In this document: piece by piece, positions 7,890 through 16,478 of the stretch
Layout: each line of letters begins with the position of its first letter
Position numbering within the stretch: position 1 is the first letter of the stretch
Virus record (IMG/VR): IMGVR_UViG_3300008259_005066
Span: 62,001-126,000 of that record
DNA: 64,000 bases
Reading direction: 5' to 3' (one strand)
DNA from: a virus
The notes under the pieces: model-generated
The model's database searches: none
What the model was told of the DNA's origin: nothing
The model's input: only the letters and a program-made list of their open reading frames with translations
Position numbers and translations under genes: made by a program

Positions 7890-8501
7890 TTACTTATCCT
7901 TGATCCAGAAGCCCAATCTACTACCAGCAGGGCTGTGATACCACTGTGTACCGGGAGGCTGTTGTTGGCTGGATTCGGGCCATACAGGCCAGATCTCATC
8001 ACTATCATGATTGGCGAAATCATCATTGTATCGTAGATGCACTTCGATCACTGTATCGCCGATGTATTCTACGTTGATCCATTCCTGATAATACTTGAGA
8101 TCGTGCAACATCCCAGGAAAAGGCCGATCTAAATCCGTTCGACACCACCGTGAAAAACGATCCAATCTCCGAGGATCATCTCTGAAACCTTGCACCGTGA
8201 GATGCTGTTGGCCCCAATGGTAGTCCACTGACACATGCGGACCTTCGAGCACCTGGGTCCAGAAAAATCCATCGGGCACTGTGTCACTGTCACCTTTTTC
8301 CATCCACACGATCTGCGCACCTCGACTCATCATGCGGATGTTGGTGATAGGTCTTATCACATATTCTCCGGACCATGGTACGGGAATACCAGCCGGTCCA
8401 GCGGCGATGCCCTGTCTTCGTGCCACTATGAGTTTGTCATAGACCCACAACCACTGTGGTGGGCATGAGTCATACACGTCGCGATCGCTGACGAACTGCA
8501 T
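7890..8501 (-). CDS. Conserved hypothetical phage protein
   Basis: Start at 8501 overlaps the aldolase stop as TGATG; a GTG at 8504 is an alternative. The 203-residue protein is soluble and tryptophan-rich, with YDKLIVARRQGIAAGP, then GEYVIRPITNIRMMSRGA and GPHVSVDYHWGQQ. The order (a K/R-bearing helix, a strand ending in an invariant-looking RP, then an acidic VDYHWG strand) is faintly like ATP-grasp proteins, but I cannot identify the nucleotide-binding loop and do not assign it. Confidence 0.75.
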   Translation of the reverse strand: MQFVSDRDVYDSCPPQWLWVYDKLIVARRQGIAAGPAGIPVPWSGEYVIRPITNIRMMSRGAQIVWMEKGDSDTVPDGFFWTQVLEGPHVSVDYHWGQQHLTVQGFRDDPRRLDRFSRWCRTDLDRPFPGMLHDLKYYQEWINVEYIGDTVIEVHLRYNDDFANHDSDEIWPVWPESSQQQPPGTQWYHSPAGSRLGFWIKDK

Positions 8502-9130
8502 CACGCTCCCGAGGCCAACACTATCTTGCAGATATGTTCCAGCCGTTCTATGTGTTCAAACGCACGCCACGGTGAGGTATCGATAGCAACCACACCATGT
8601 CCACGGATGCCCACGATGTCAAAGGCGATGTTGCCTTGTTGATCTAATTGTAAATTTTCGTGGCAACGATCTGCCAGTTCTTGGCTTATAGGCGGCACAT
8701 CTCCCACATTGGGTGCTACCTTGGTATATCTACTGAGTTCTGGAAAGTCCGCAACAATGTCGCCTAAATTGATGCCACGGTGCATGGCCGCCACACAGTA
8801 TGTTGGATGCAAGTGAACTACCACACGCACCTCCGAGGCATGTTGTCCCATGCGTCGTTGCAGTCCAAAGTGCAAAGGAATCTCGCCGCTGGGTTTGAGA
8901 TTGGCGCTGATGTCAGTGTAATAATCTTCTCGCCAGAGAGACACTGGACCATTTTCAAGAATCATGATCTTCTTGAACTGGTCTGGTTGTAGGGTCTGCT
9001 TTCTCACTCCTGATGGTGTGATGTAGAAATGATCTCGATCATGATGCCGAATGCTGACGTTGCCGTCTCGACTGGTGATCCAGTTGCGGCGGTATGCCTC
9101 TACTAATGTTTCACATATGGTTTCTAACAT
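8501..9130 (-). CDS. Class II aldolase/adducin-family protein
   Basis: Zinc-dependent family that includes fuculose-phosphate aldolase, ribulose-5-phosphate 4-epimerase and methylthioribulose-1-phosphate dehydratase. The metal histidines are visible in VVHLHPTYCVA (HxH) and GHGVVAIDTSPWRAFEHIE, and the catalytic acid in PSGEIPLHF. DGNVSIR and YITPSGV are the usual phosphate-binding segments. At 209 aa it is full length. Substrate cannot be told from sequence. It sits one base after a small membrane protein gene, in the same chain as isocitrate lyase, so the two are probably cotranscribed. Confidence 0.88.
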   Translation of the reverse strand: MLETICETLVEAYRRNWITSRDGNVSIRHHDRDHFYITPSGVRKQTLQPDQFKKIMILENGPVSLWREDYYTDISANLKPSGEIPLHFGLQRRMGQHASEVRVVVHLHPTYCVAAMHRGINLGDIVADFPELSRYTKVAPNVGDVPPISQELADRCHENLQLDQQGNIAFDIVGIRGHGVVAIDTSPWRAFEHIERLEHICKIVLASGA

Positions 9131-9131
9131 T

Positions 9132-9326
9132 TTACCAGTGCCTTATGACATTTGCTATTATGAATCCGCAAGTGATCACATGGATCACTATCCAGAACGT
9201 TTTGAGGCAGAGTGCTACCCTTGCTTCTCTCATGGTCAAGATGGGCACTCTAGGGCGGTCTTCGTCAGTGTTGCCCATGACATGACCTGTGGCTCGAGCC
9301 CAGATGCGTTCAATGCTACGCATCAT
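9132..9326 (-). CDS. Small membrane protein
   Basis: A 64-residue protein with a charged N-terminal half and one C-terminal membrane helix (FWIVIHVITCGFIIANVI). The start at 9326 overlaps the previous stop as ATGA; upstream in-frame ATGs exist but lack this coupling. It lies between isocitrate lyase and the aldolase. Function unknown. Confidence 0.6.
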   Translation of the reverse strand: MMRSIERIWARATGHVMGNTDEDRPRVPILTMREARVALCLKTFWIVIHVITCGFIIANVIRHW

Positions 9327-9433
9327 TGCAGATTGATCCATATCGCAATGGCCAGACCTGCACACCATAATACCGAGATCACAGCGTATTTGATCTTTTT
9401 GCGTCGAGATACTCTAGACCAAGTGCTTGCCAT
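9323..9433 (-). CDS. Very small membrane protein downstream of aceA
   Basis: A 36-residue frame: a basic N-terminus (WSRVSRRKKIKY) then one membrane helix (AVISVLWCAGLAIAIWINL). Its ATG overlaps the isocitrate lyase stop as TGATG and its own stop overlaps the next gene as ATGA, which argues for a real coupled gene. Function unknown. Confidence 0.6.
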   Translation of the reverse strand: MASTWSRVSRRKKIKYAVISVLWCAGLAIAIWINLQ

Positions 9434-10710
9434 CAGTGGAACTGTTCTTCTTCTGTTGAGCCTTTGAGAGCCTGGGTGGAAGCATCAGCCTCCACTGTGG
9501 TAGTCACGCGGTCAAAGTAACTGGTTCCTACTTCTCTCTGATGTTTGACAGCTTCGAAACCACGGCTCGCATCCGCGAACTCACGCTCTTGTAACTCCAC
9601 GAAAGCAGACATGCCGTCCCTAGCATAGCCATGAGCAAGGTCAAACATGCCATGATTAAGAGCATGGAATCCAGCAAGTGTGATGAATTGAAAACGGTAA
9701 CCCATTGCTCCAAGTTCACGTTGGAAACGGCCAATTGTGTCTGCATCTAGGTTCTTCCTCCAGTTGAATGATGGTGAGCAGTTGTAGGCTAACATCTTGC
9801 CCGGAAACTGTCGGTGTATGGCTTCGGCGAATCGCTTGGCGAAGTCGAGGTCGGGTTTGCCTGTTTCGCACCATACGAGATCTGCGTAAGGACAGTAGGC
9901 CAGGGCTCTACTGACTGCTTGGTCGAATCCTGCTCGGGTCCGATAGAAACCCTCCACAGTTCTTTCACCAGTAAGAAAAGGAACGTCGTTAGGATCAATA
10001 TCTGAAGTGATAAGATCGCCGGCTTCGGCATCTGTTCTAGCAATAACAAGACTAGGCACTCCCATAACATCAGAAGCGAGACGAGCGGCAATAAGTTTAT
10101 TGATGGCTTCTCGTGTTGGAACAAGGACTTTTCCTCCCATGTGTCCGCATTTCTTTACGGACGCTAATTGATCTTCAAAATGCACACCTGCGGCCCCGGC
10201 TTCGATCATGGCCTTCATGAGTTCGAACGCATTGAGCACACCACCAAATCCTGCCTCTGCGTCAGCCACGATGGGTGCGAAAAAATCTCGATCTTCTTGG
10301 TCTTCCATCCAGGCGATCTGATCTGCTCTGGTAAAAGCATTGTTGATCCTACGCACCACTGCTGGCACAGAGTCTGCGGGATACAGGCTCTGATCAGGAT
10401 ACATGGCGCCAGCCAAGTTGGCATCAGCGGCCACTTGCCACCCACTCAAATATATAGCCTTCAAACCGGCCTTGACCTGTTGCAGGGCTTGCATGCCCGT
10501 GAGTGCTCCCAGGGTGTTGACATAATCTTGTTCATGTAGCAAACGCCACAATTTTTCGGCGCCACGCCGTGCCAGACTGTATTCTATGGGGTTGGAACCT
10601 TGCAAACGCACCACGTCCTCGGCTGAATAATCACGTTTGATTCCGGTCCAGCGCGGGTTTTCTGTCCATTCTTGTTGCAGTTTGTATACCTTCCATCTAC
10701 GGTCTTGCAT
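9433..10710 (-). CDS. aceA: Isocitrate lyase
   Basis: Cleaves isocitrate to succinate and glyoxylate, the first step of the glyoxylate bypass, which conserves carbon during growth on acetate, fatty acids or stored polyhydroxyalkanoate. The catalytic signature KKCGHMGG is intact (C188), as are the metal-site segment [11 protein letters not shown] and the C-terminal GSTEEEQFH typical of bacterial enzymes. At 425 aa it is full length, with no sign of decay. The start at 10710 has a near-perfect ribosome site (AGGAGGA). No malate synthase is visible in the window, so glyoxylate would have to be used by host enzymes. A rare gene for a phage. Confidence 0.97.
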   Translation of the reverse strand: MQDRRWKVYKLQQEWTENPRWTGIKRDYSAEDVVRLQGSNPIEYSLARRGAEKLWRLLHEQDYVNTLGALTGMQALQQVKAGLKAIYLSGWQVAADANLAGAMYPDQSLYPADSVPAVVRRINNAFTRADQIAWMEDQEDRDFFAPIVADAEAGFGGVLNAFELMKAMIEAGAAGVHFEDQLASVKKCGHMGGKVLVPTREAINKLIAARLASDVMGVPSLVIARTDAEAGDLITSDIDPNDVPFLTGERTVEGFYRTRAGFDQAVSRALAYCPYADLVWCETGKPDLDFAKRFAEAIHRQFPGKMLAYNCSPSFNWRKNLDADTIGRFQRELGAMGYRFQFITLAGFHALNHGMFDLAHGYARDGMSAFVELQEREFADASRGFEAVKHQREVGTSYFDRVTTTVEADASTQALKGSTEEEQFH

Positions 10711-10746
10711 GGTGTTTCCTCCTGTTGAGCCAGGATATTTAGTTAC

Positions 10747-10759
10747 ATTGCAGTGCAAT
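10747..10759. promoter_or_regulatory. Palindrome ATTGCA-G-TGCAAT, candidate operator
   Basis: Perfect palindrome in the 107-base divergent region, 37 bases upstream of aceA and 59 upstream of the plus-strand gene at 10818. On the plus strand TTGCAG within it could be a -35 for GATAAT 18 bases on. The core ATTGCANTGCA recurs at 6730-6740 before the phasin-like gene. Confidence 0.5.
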
Positions 10760-10817
10760 ATGCTAGGTTTCGATAATATGCTGTGTAAATACACTATATA
10801 AAACAAAGGAGACTGCA

Positions 10818-11051
10818 ATGCTCGCATTTTTAAAAAAGTTTTTTGGTTCCAAGCCCACCGTAAGTCCTTGCCCAGAGGCCCCTTACAAAGTTGAAGCACC
10901 ACAGACCACACCTGGTGTGATACCTATGTCCACACAATACTCCGAGGCTGCGGCGCCTAAGAAAAAACCGGCTGCCAAAAAACCTGCTGGGGAAAAGAAA
11001 CCTGCTGTCCGTGCCAAAGCAGTGAGAGCCAAGAAACCTGCTGCCAAATGA
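10818..11051 (+). CDS. Small protein with histone H1-like Lys/Ala/Pro tail
   Basis: A 77-residue protein with an amphipathic N-terminus ([12 protein letters not shown]), a short linker and a basic low-complexity tail of KKPAAKK-type repeats from about residue 49. Such tails bind nucleic acid non-specifically, as in AlgP or histone H1. A strong ribosome site (AAAGGAGA) precedes the ATG. The stop overlaps the SpeD-like start as ATGA. Possible role in genome or nucleoid condensation; unproven. Confidence 0.7.
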   Translation: MLAFLKKFFGSKPTVSPCPEAPYKVEAPQTTPGVIPMSTQYSEAAAPKKKPAAKKPAGEKKPAVRAKAVRAKKPAAK

Positions 11052-11410
11052 GTTCCCACTGGGGTTATCATCTGATGTTGGATTGTAGTGGTTGTGATAT
11101 TGAATCTATATCCAACCGCGACAACATCTATAGATTCGTCAAGGATCTAGTGGATCGTATCGATATGACAGCACACGGAGAACCCGTGATCGAACATCTC
11201 CTGCCCGGAGACCCCAAACAGGGCTACAGCCTCATGCAGTTGATCACCACATCAAATATCTGTGGCCATTTCATGGAACTAGATGGCACGGCCTATTTTG
11301 ATGTGTTCAGTTGCAGAACTTTTGATATTGAAACTGCCAAGGCCGTGGTCGATGAATATTTCCATCCCAGAAAGATGCGTGTCAATTTCCTGACTAGACA
11401 CGCCGATTAG
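11048..11410 (+). CDS. S-adenosylmethionine decarboxylase-like (SpeD fold) protein
   Basis: SpeD makes decarboxylated AdoMet for spermidine synthesis and matures by self-cleavage before a serine. The 120-residue protein has the SpeD layout: GYHLMLDCSGC at the start, a central LITTSNICGHFMEL where SpeD has a ...ESHISIHTWPE-type cleavage segment, and AYFDVFSC matching the AAVDVFTC strand. Serine is retained but the usual following histidine is asparagine, so maturation and activity are uncertain; it could be a related non-decarboxylase. No spermidine synthase is in the window. Confidence 0.65.
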   Translation: MSSHWGYHLMLDCSGCDIESISNRDNIYRFVKDLVDRIDMTAHGEPVIEHLLPGDPKQGYSLMQLITTSNICGHFMELDGTAYFDVFSCRTFDIETAKAVVDEYFHPRKMRVNFLTRHAD

Positions 11411-12188
11411 CGAAATAACTCCGCAAGTATCCTAGGCCTTTGTATTCGATCACAGCATCAGTCATGCTCATCACACTGCTGATGATCCTTTGTTTTTTAT
11501 CTGCGTCTTGGAACACATCCCGTAGTGGTATCATGTAGACTCTGATCAAAAACAGCGCGGCTTGACTGTGTATGGGTATAGTGGTCTGGCGTTCCGATCT
11601 GAACCACATGTCATCTATTGTCTCCGTGGACCATGCTTCTACACCACTGGGATGTCTGCTCAACGCAGGACGGTTGGCTATACTCCACACTGATCTTATG
11701 AAAGGACCCCGGGTAGTGATCATACGTGCGATGTGTCCAGATGCCTTGTTGACTATGTCAAAGTCTGGCACGGGTTCATGTATTTCAAGGAAAGTCTTGT
11801 TGACTTTGGTTTGAGGATCCCACCCCGATGGCAAGCACACACTCAGTATCTGTGCAGAGAGTTCGCCGGCACGATTGGGTGCCCATATCACAAAGTCTTC
11901 CTGTAGTGCCCGAGTTAGTTGCCACACAGGAGCATCTCCTTGGATCACAGGTGCAGTGGGATCATATTTTCTCAGTGCATCTACGGCTTGATAAACCAGT
12001 TCACGACTGGCTGAATCTCCATATACCGGATTGTAGTTGTTGAGTTTGGCGTCTTGATATCGATCAAAATCCCTGTCCGTGGTCAGTATGGACTCACCGG
12101 GTTGCCAAGGTCGCATGTGCGGCCGCATGGCATAGGGAACTTCTACATCAAAAGGGATATCACACAGTGACGTGCTTGGCGAAACCAT
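11394..12188 (-). CDS. Heme-dependent oxidative N-demethylase-like protein (DUF3445/HODM family)
   Basis: The family (PF11927) is named for the alpha subunit of a heme enzyme that oxidatively demethylates dimethylamine in Pseudomonas. Features that fit: QEDFVIWAPNR, then ILSVCLPSGWDPQTKVNK, FLEIHEPVP, and the late FRSERQTTIPI followed by ALFLIRVYMIPL. At 264 aa it is close to family length. It overlaps the UV endonuclease gene by 29 bases and converges on the SpeD-like gene. The true substrate of most family members is unknown. A methylamine link to the host is inference. Confidence 0.75.
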   Translation of the reverse strand: MVSPSTSLCDIPFDVEVPYAMRPHMRPWQPGESILTTDRDFDRYQDAKLNNYNPVYGDSASRELVYQAVDALRKYDPTAPVIQGDAPVWQLTRALQEDFVIWAPNRAGELSAQILSVCLPSGWDPQTKVNKTFLEIHEPVPDFDIVNKASGHIARMITTRGPFIRSVWSIANRPALSRHPSGVEAWSTETIDDMWFRSERQTTIPIHSQAALFLIRVYMIPLRDVFQDADKKQRIISSVMSMTDAVIEYKGLGYLRSYFANRRV

Positions 12189-13179
12189 CTCTTGCTAGAT
12201 TTTTACCTTTGGCCTCGCACTGGATGTCAAACTGATCGGAGAAACCAGCGGCCCAGTCGTTCACAGCCGAATTCCAATAGAAATCCGAGTGGGCGCGGAG
12301 TTGCTGTTTTTTATGACCTCGTGCAAGAAGTCCAGCAAGATCTGGGCGAACTCGGGGATCATGATCAACAAGAATATCTTCGCGACTAACACTGTAATGC
12401 ATAGCAGGGCGAACGTCACGCCAAGACTCAACCACACGCTGAACACGATCATCTTGGGGATCGATGTATTCTCCTGTTTTGACCCAATGGTGATGAATGT
12501 CCAGCACAAGAGCCACGTTATCAGCCACAAGCAAAGTAAGGTCCAAACCATTTGATATCTCGTCGTTTTCGATAGTTATGAGATTGCGTGCCTCGGGGCT
12601 AAGTTTGCCCAGGCTACGCAAGAATTTTTCAGGCCCACCCTTGCCCGACAGGTGAACATTGATCTTGAAGCCATGATCATGCCAGGTGGCGCCATAGCCC
12701 ATCCAGCGGGCCATGTCTGCATGATATTCAAACTCTTGGATGCTACGTTCCACGATGCCGTCGTTCTCTGATGCTAACACACAGAACTGTCCAGGATGGA
12801 ATGAAAGTCTTACTCCCAACTCTCGGGCACGGGCACCCACAGGAGCAAAGATCTTTTCTAGGTGTCGTTGGATGTCTGCTTGTTGCCACCAGTCAATCCA
12901 GTTGGGTTCTGTGTAGCCTTGTAGCATTTCAGACCCCAGTCGAACCATGCGTAGATGATGAGGTAGACTGCCCACACGTTCTACCATGTTGAGAGCGGCC
13001 TGTGCATTGTGATTCATGATGTCCCACTGGCGCTGTTCTGCTTGGTCTGCATGCTCACGCAACCAACGCATGGTAGTGCTCCGCCCATTGAGTTCACGAT
13101 TCTTGGCATTGACTTTCATGCCAGCAGTTTCACTGGGATCGTCTAACCATTTACAACAAAAACCAATTCGAGCAGTCAT
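12160..13179 (-). CDS. uvsE: UV damage endonuclease (UvsE/UVDE family)
   Basis: UVDE nicks DNA 5' of UV photoproducts to start alternative excision repair. It is a TIM-barrel metalloenzyme; the expected motifs are present: ARIGFCCK at the start, VRLSFHPGQFCVL, FKINVHLSGK, ITIENDE and LVLDIHHHWV, ending with RAHSDFYWN. At 339 aa it is full length. Known in several large phages and bacteria exposed to sunlight, consistent with a surface-water phage (inference). It lies 18 bases after the preceding gene in the same direction. Confidence 0.93.
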   Translation of the reverse strand: MTARIGFCCKWLDDPSETAGMKVNAKNRELNGRSTTMRWLREHADQAEQRQWDIMNHNAQAALNMVERVGSLPHHLRMVRLGSEMLQGYTEPNWIDWWQQADIQRHLEKIFAPVGARARELGVRLSFHPGQFCVLASENDGIVERSIQEFEYHADMARWMGYGATWHDHGFKINVHLSGKGGPEKFLRSLGKLSPEARNLITIENDEISNGLDLTLLVADNVALVLDIHHHWVKTGEYIDPQDDRVQRVVESWRDVRPAMHYSVSREDILVDHDPRVRPDLAGLLARGHKKQQLRAHSDFYWNSAVNDWAAGFSDQFDIQCEAKGKNLARDGFAKHVTV

Positions 13180-13197
13180 GAAAGCCTAGAAGAGTTA

Positions 13198-13746
13198 TCA
13201 ATTAAGTAATTGTAACACGGCTTCAAATTTATCGCAAGTGAGATTGGGGATTTTGGTCAGGCTTGCATCCAAATCATTGGCATGATCAATCAAGACAAAT
13301 TGGGTTTGAGGATAGGTATTTAGGGTGGCCCGAAAAGCATTAAGGTAATTGGTTTTCTTATGCTTTTGGAACTTGTCTGTTTCGGTAATCTTGCTGACAT
13401 CGTAACCAAAAAGCAAAACCAAATCTGCGGAGTCAGCCACGAGATGCATGGACACGATCTCTTCAGGGTGGTCGAACTCTCCTGGAAAATCTCCATCATA
13501 TAGATTTACCTTGGAAGGTCTGTTCAACGCACCATAGTTCTTGTTGGGTATGTAGAGATTGCACACAGCATGGAACGCTCTTTTTATCAATTCGTCGGCC
13601 TTGGAAAAATCGTGGCACAGAACATTGTCTGTCTGCCAGGCACGCCATGTGCGCCAAGATCCCCAGAGAGCCCCTATGTCTTTGAGTTGCCCAGGCTCGA
13701 TATGAGTTGCCGAGAACTCGTCGGCCAGCACACACACTATCCTCAC
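13198..13746 (-). CDS. Conserved hypothetical protein
   Basis: GTG start at 13746 chosen because it overlaps the tail-fibre stop as GTGA. The 182-residue protein has a strand RIVCVLADEF, a WGSWRTWRAW segment, CHDFSKADELI and CNLYIPNKNYG, and a C-terminal hydrophobic strand FVLIDHANDLDA. The alternating pattern suggests an alpha/beta, perhaps SGNH- or Rossmann-like fold. No catalytic motif is recognised. Placed between tail fibre and UV endonuclease genes. Confidence 0.7.
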   Translation of the reverse strand: MRIVCVLADEFSATHIEPGQLKDIGALWGSWRTWRAWQTDNVLCHDFSKADELIKRAFHAVCNLYIPNKNYGALNRPSKVNLYDGDFPGEFDHPEEIVSMHLVADSADLVLLFGYDVSKITETDKFQKHKKTNYLNAFRATLNTYPQTQFVLIDHANDLDASLTKIPNLTCDKFEAVLQLLN

Positions 13747-15035
13747 TGTGACATCCTCACAGTTTGCCAACGGAATGCACCAAGACATACCCATGCAAAG
13801 ATACCATCACTGGCATTGGTATTAAACACTATGTCACCCTTGGTGCCACTGTAACCGGGCACTTCAGTGCTCCATGACAAGCGATTACGTGCTATCCGCA
13901 GTTGTTGCACAGTGACCATGCCATCACTGTCTACTTCTATGTGATTCTGGCGATTGACACCGATCACCAAATTTTGTTTTCGATTGCTGCCAATGAAACT
14001 GGTGTTCTTGCTGTATTTGCCCAGAGCGAGATTGGTTTCTTCGTCCCATACGCTGAGTGCGCTGTCAGGTTCTTGTGTGTTGACGCCAACGCGATTTTTT
14101 TGCACAGTTAAAGTCTTGGCTAGATTTGTGGTCCCCGATACTTCGAGATTTTCCACTGTGCCTAGTTTCTTGATATTGCTATTGACCACTCCGGCACTGA
14201 GAGTGTTGCCCGTGACCAATGGGTGCCCATCCACTGTGATGTTTTCGATTTCAATGCCGGATTTGGTAGAATCAATCACTGTGGCGATCAATTCGCTGGC
14301 GAAATCCTGTTTGATGCGGTCATAGGTAACATTGCCCACATGGCGGCTGAGATCCTGCCAGGTTTGGTTGTCAGTGTTGATGCGACCTTGTATGCCCAGG
14401 TCACCTTGGACCAAGACATCTCCGTTGATCTTCACGTTATGTTCCACTGTGAGATCGTGTGTGACAGTTTCGTGCTCGATGACCACCACTCCGTCCATGA
14501 CTGTGAGTTGGGTGGAGCCGGATTGATCAACTATGCCCGCAGTGCGGAAATCTCTCTTGATAGCAGTGATCAACTGGTCTTTGTTTTCCATTATGGCCTG
14601 AGAAATCTTGGCATTTAGATCTATATCTCTCAAGAGATTGCGTAGGCGATCTTCTGTGCGCTGTGCTATCAGCGTTTCAATTTTGGTAACCCATTGCGGA
14701 TCCACAGACAGATTGTTGATGGTATTTTCAACAAAACGTTCTACGGCTAGATCCACTGTCTGGCGGATCTTGTCCTGATCAACATAGGAATTCAAATCAG
14801 GAACAAATCCGCTGGCAAACATTTCGCCTACTTTGTGTTCCACAGTGGTCACGAGATCAGGCAAGGTTCCGATATTGCTGAATCTAGCCGTGATACGATC
14901 CTGCACGAACCCAATGATCTGCTGTTCGAGATCCTGGAGCCATTCGGGTTGACTCACTGCCTGTTGCACCTGCAGTCGTGCTTCGTTGCGTATTTCTTGT
15001 TCGACTATGTGTGCCAGTTGTTGTGCGTCAAGCAT
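13743..15035 (-). CDS. Tail fibre protein
   Basis: Residues 1-165 are helical and probably coiled coil (repeated EQEIRNEARLQVQQAV-type segments). From about residue 175 the sequence turns to beta repeats (LTVMDGVVVIEHETVTHDL, then VEHNVKINGDVLVQGDLGI), the pattern of beta-helical fibre shafts. RVGVNTQEPDSALSVWD is a classic phage fibre element. The tip (WSTEVPGYSGTKGDI, then CLGAFRWQTVRM) is typical of receptor-facing ends. 430 aa. Its position next to sugar-modifying genes is in line with host recognition. Confidence 0.8.
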   Translation of the reverse strand: MLDAQQLAHIVEQEIRNEARLQVQQAVSQPEWLQDLEQQIIGFVQDRITARFSNIGTLPDLVTTVEHKVGEMFASGFVPDLNSYVDQDKIRQTVDLAVERFVENTINNLSVDPQWVTKIETLIAQRTEDRLRNLLRDIDLNAKISQAIMENKDQLITAIKRDFRTAGIVDQSGSTQLTVMDGVVVIEHETVTHDLTVEHNVKINGDVLVQGDLGIQGRINTDNQTWQDLSRHVGNVTYDRIKQDFASELIATVIDSTKSGIEIENITVDGHPLVTGNTLSAGVVNSNIKKLGTVENLEVSGTTNLAKTLTVQKNRVGVNTQEPDSALSVWDEETNLALGKYSKNTSFIGSNRKQNLVIGVNRQNHIEVDSDGMVTVQQLRIARNRLSWSTEVPGYSGTKGDIVFNTNASDGIFAWVCLGAFRWQTVRMSQ

Positions 15036-15948
15036 GCTCTCTCCATAGGTCCAGCGTCACGCAATGGAAACCACCGCCCAAGGTGCGACTGTGACTCAAT
15101 CGGTGTCCTATCACTGTGATACCGTGTTTTTCTAACTCTCTTTGTAGCACCCGTTGATCACTGTCCATGATCACTGTGTTAGGATCTACCACGAGCATAT
15201 TTAAGGCTATCCATTTAGAAGCATAGGGGTATTGATAAAATCCCTGTTCTTTGACATAGTCAACGTAGAGCACTTCCCAATCTTTCAAGGCCCTAGGCAG
15301 ATTTTCTGGTGTGACTCGTGCGGCATTGACAATGACCAATCCTTCTCTGATCGGGACTATGGTAGAATCTATATGCACGCCAGAATAAAAATTGCAAAGT
15401 TCTATCGTGATATGTGGAAATTGTTCGCACAGCCATTCATAGGCTTTACGATTGCCCGATGCACTTTCTAGATATAGCCAAGTATCGCCAAGTCTGCACA
15501 CATTGGCTGCGTCCAATATCATGCCTTCGTTGCGCGGCATGTGCAGATATCTTTCACAAGAATCAACTACATCATGATAGGCCGCCAATTCCATGTCTCT
15601 GCAAGGATACATCATGGCAGGATCCACTATGGTTTCGCCGGCTACCAATAATCTATCTCTGGGGCAATAGTTATACATCCCTCCCAAGGCAACAAAATCT
15701 ATTTCTTGTGGACGGTATACTTCTACACCTAGCCCAGTGAGTTTGTGTGCGAGATCATCCAGTTCAGATTCTGCTTCATCCACTATCCATTGTGGCACAG
15801 GACCTGATGGAACTGGTGTTTCTTTCCACAAGGTCTTTTCACTTTCCAGGGCAAACACAGGATCTTGGCTAGGCCAATTGGCATGCTTGGCAGATCCTAT
15901 CACTATGGATCGCAAAGGATCCCATTCATTGTAGCTAGATATTTTCAC
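15028..15948 (-). CDS. Amidinotransferase-superfamily protein (glycine amidinotransferase-like)
   Basis: Guanidine-modifying superfamily of beta/alpha-propeller enzymes that transfer an amidino group from arginine. The active-site residues are H192 in SGVHIDST and C296 in GGGFHCVTLDLWRE; ILDAANVCRLGD supplies the acidic element. The start is GTG, overlapping the previous stop as GTGA. 306 aa, shorter than mammalian AGAT but usual for phage and bacterial homologues. Acceptor unknown; hydrolysis of arginine derivatives cannot be excluded. A second, distant paralogue is at 50268-51320. Confidence 0.85.
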   Translation of the reverse strand: MKISSYNEWDPLRSIVIGSAKHANWPSQDPVFALESEKTLWKETPVPSGPVPQWIVDEAESELDDLAHKLTGLGVEVYRPQEIDFVALGGMYNYCPRDRLLVAGETIVDPAMMYPCRDMELAAYHDVVDSCERYLHMPRNEGMILDAANVCRLGDTWLYLESASGNRKAYEWLCEQFPHITIELCNFYSGVHIDSTIVPIREGLVIVNAARVTPENLPRALKDWEVLYVDYVKEQGFYQYPYASKWIALNMLVVDPNTVIMDSDQRVLQRELEKHGITVIGHRLSHSRTLGGGFHCVTLDLWREHA

Positions 15949-16478
15949 AGATGTCCTGTTATTTGTAGAGTGTAACGATCTTCAAGACCGATGTTGGCTG
16001 CCATGTGCGGCACATCATAAATCCATTCTGCCACTGTGCCTGCATGCCATTTGACCACAGGATCGCCCTGCACTTCTAGATAGTGTCCCGACTGCCAATC
16101 TTCCAACATCACCAATGCCCGGCGTATGTTGTATTCTTGACCTTCCAGTCCAAACAATTTTACATACTTTACATAACGATCTTGATGCACTGGCATCACT
16201 GTTCCGGAAGTCATTCTATAGTAAGATGTTCCAATATCTTTCCACCCCATGGCAGAAAAATAGTCTACGAAAAGATGATTCCAACTGGGTTGACGTCCTT
16301 TCATGTCTGCCATGGATCCACATATTTTGGGTTGATATCCTTGGGCCATCCATCGTCTCACATCTTCTGAATCGTTGAACGGCTCTTGGATGTAATCTAG
16401 ATGCTTGAATTCATCATCCCAAAAAACATCCAAACTGTAAATTTTATAATCCAGTCCGGCCATCTCGTGTGTTGCCAT
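15945..16478 (-). CDS. 2-oxoglutarate/Fe(II)-dependent oxygenase-like protein
   Basis: Double-stranded beta-helix hydroxylase. Iron ligands can be placed at H98 and D100 (MPVHQDRYV) and H158 (DVPHMAANIG), with R168 (EDRYTLQITG) for 2-oxoglutarate; this spacing fits aspartyl beta-hydroxylase-like enzymes. 177 aa from the first ATG, or 172 from an ATG at 16463; the gene overlaps the UDP-glucose dehydrogenase-like gene by 20-35 bases. Substrate unknown, perhaps a small molecule, sugar or protein side chain. Confidence 0.75.
   Translation of the reverse strand: MATHEMAGLDYKIYSLDVFWDDEFKHLDYIQEPFNDSEDVRRWMAQGYQPKICGSMADMKGRQPSWNHLFVDYFSAMGWKDIGTSYYRMTSGTVMPVHQDRYVKYVKLFGLEGQEYNIRRALVMLEDWQSGHYLEVQGDPVVKWHAGTVAEWIYDVPHMAANIGLEDRYTLQITGHL

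Noticed and set aside
12261-12551. Hydrophobic 96-residue minus-strand frame that looks like a membrane protein
   Set aside because: It lies wholly inside the UV endonuclease gene in another frame; the hydrophobicity is a by-product of that gene's codons.
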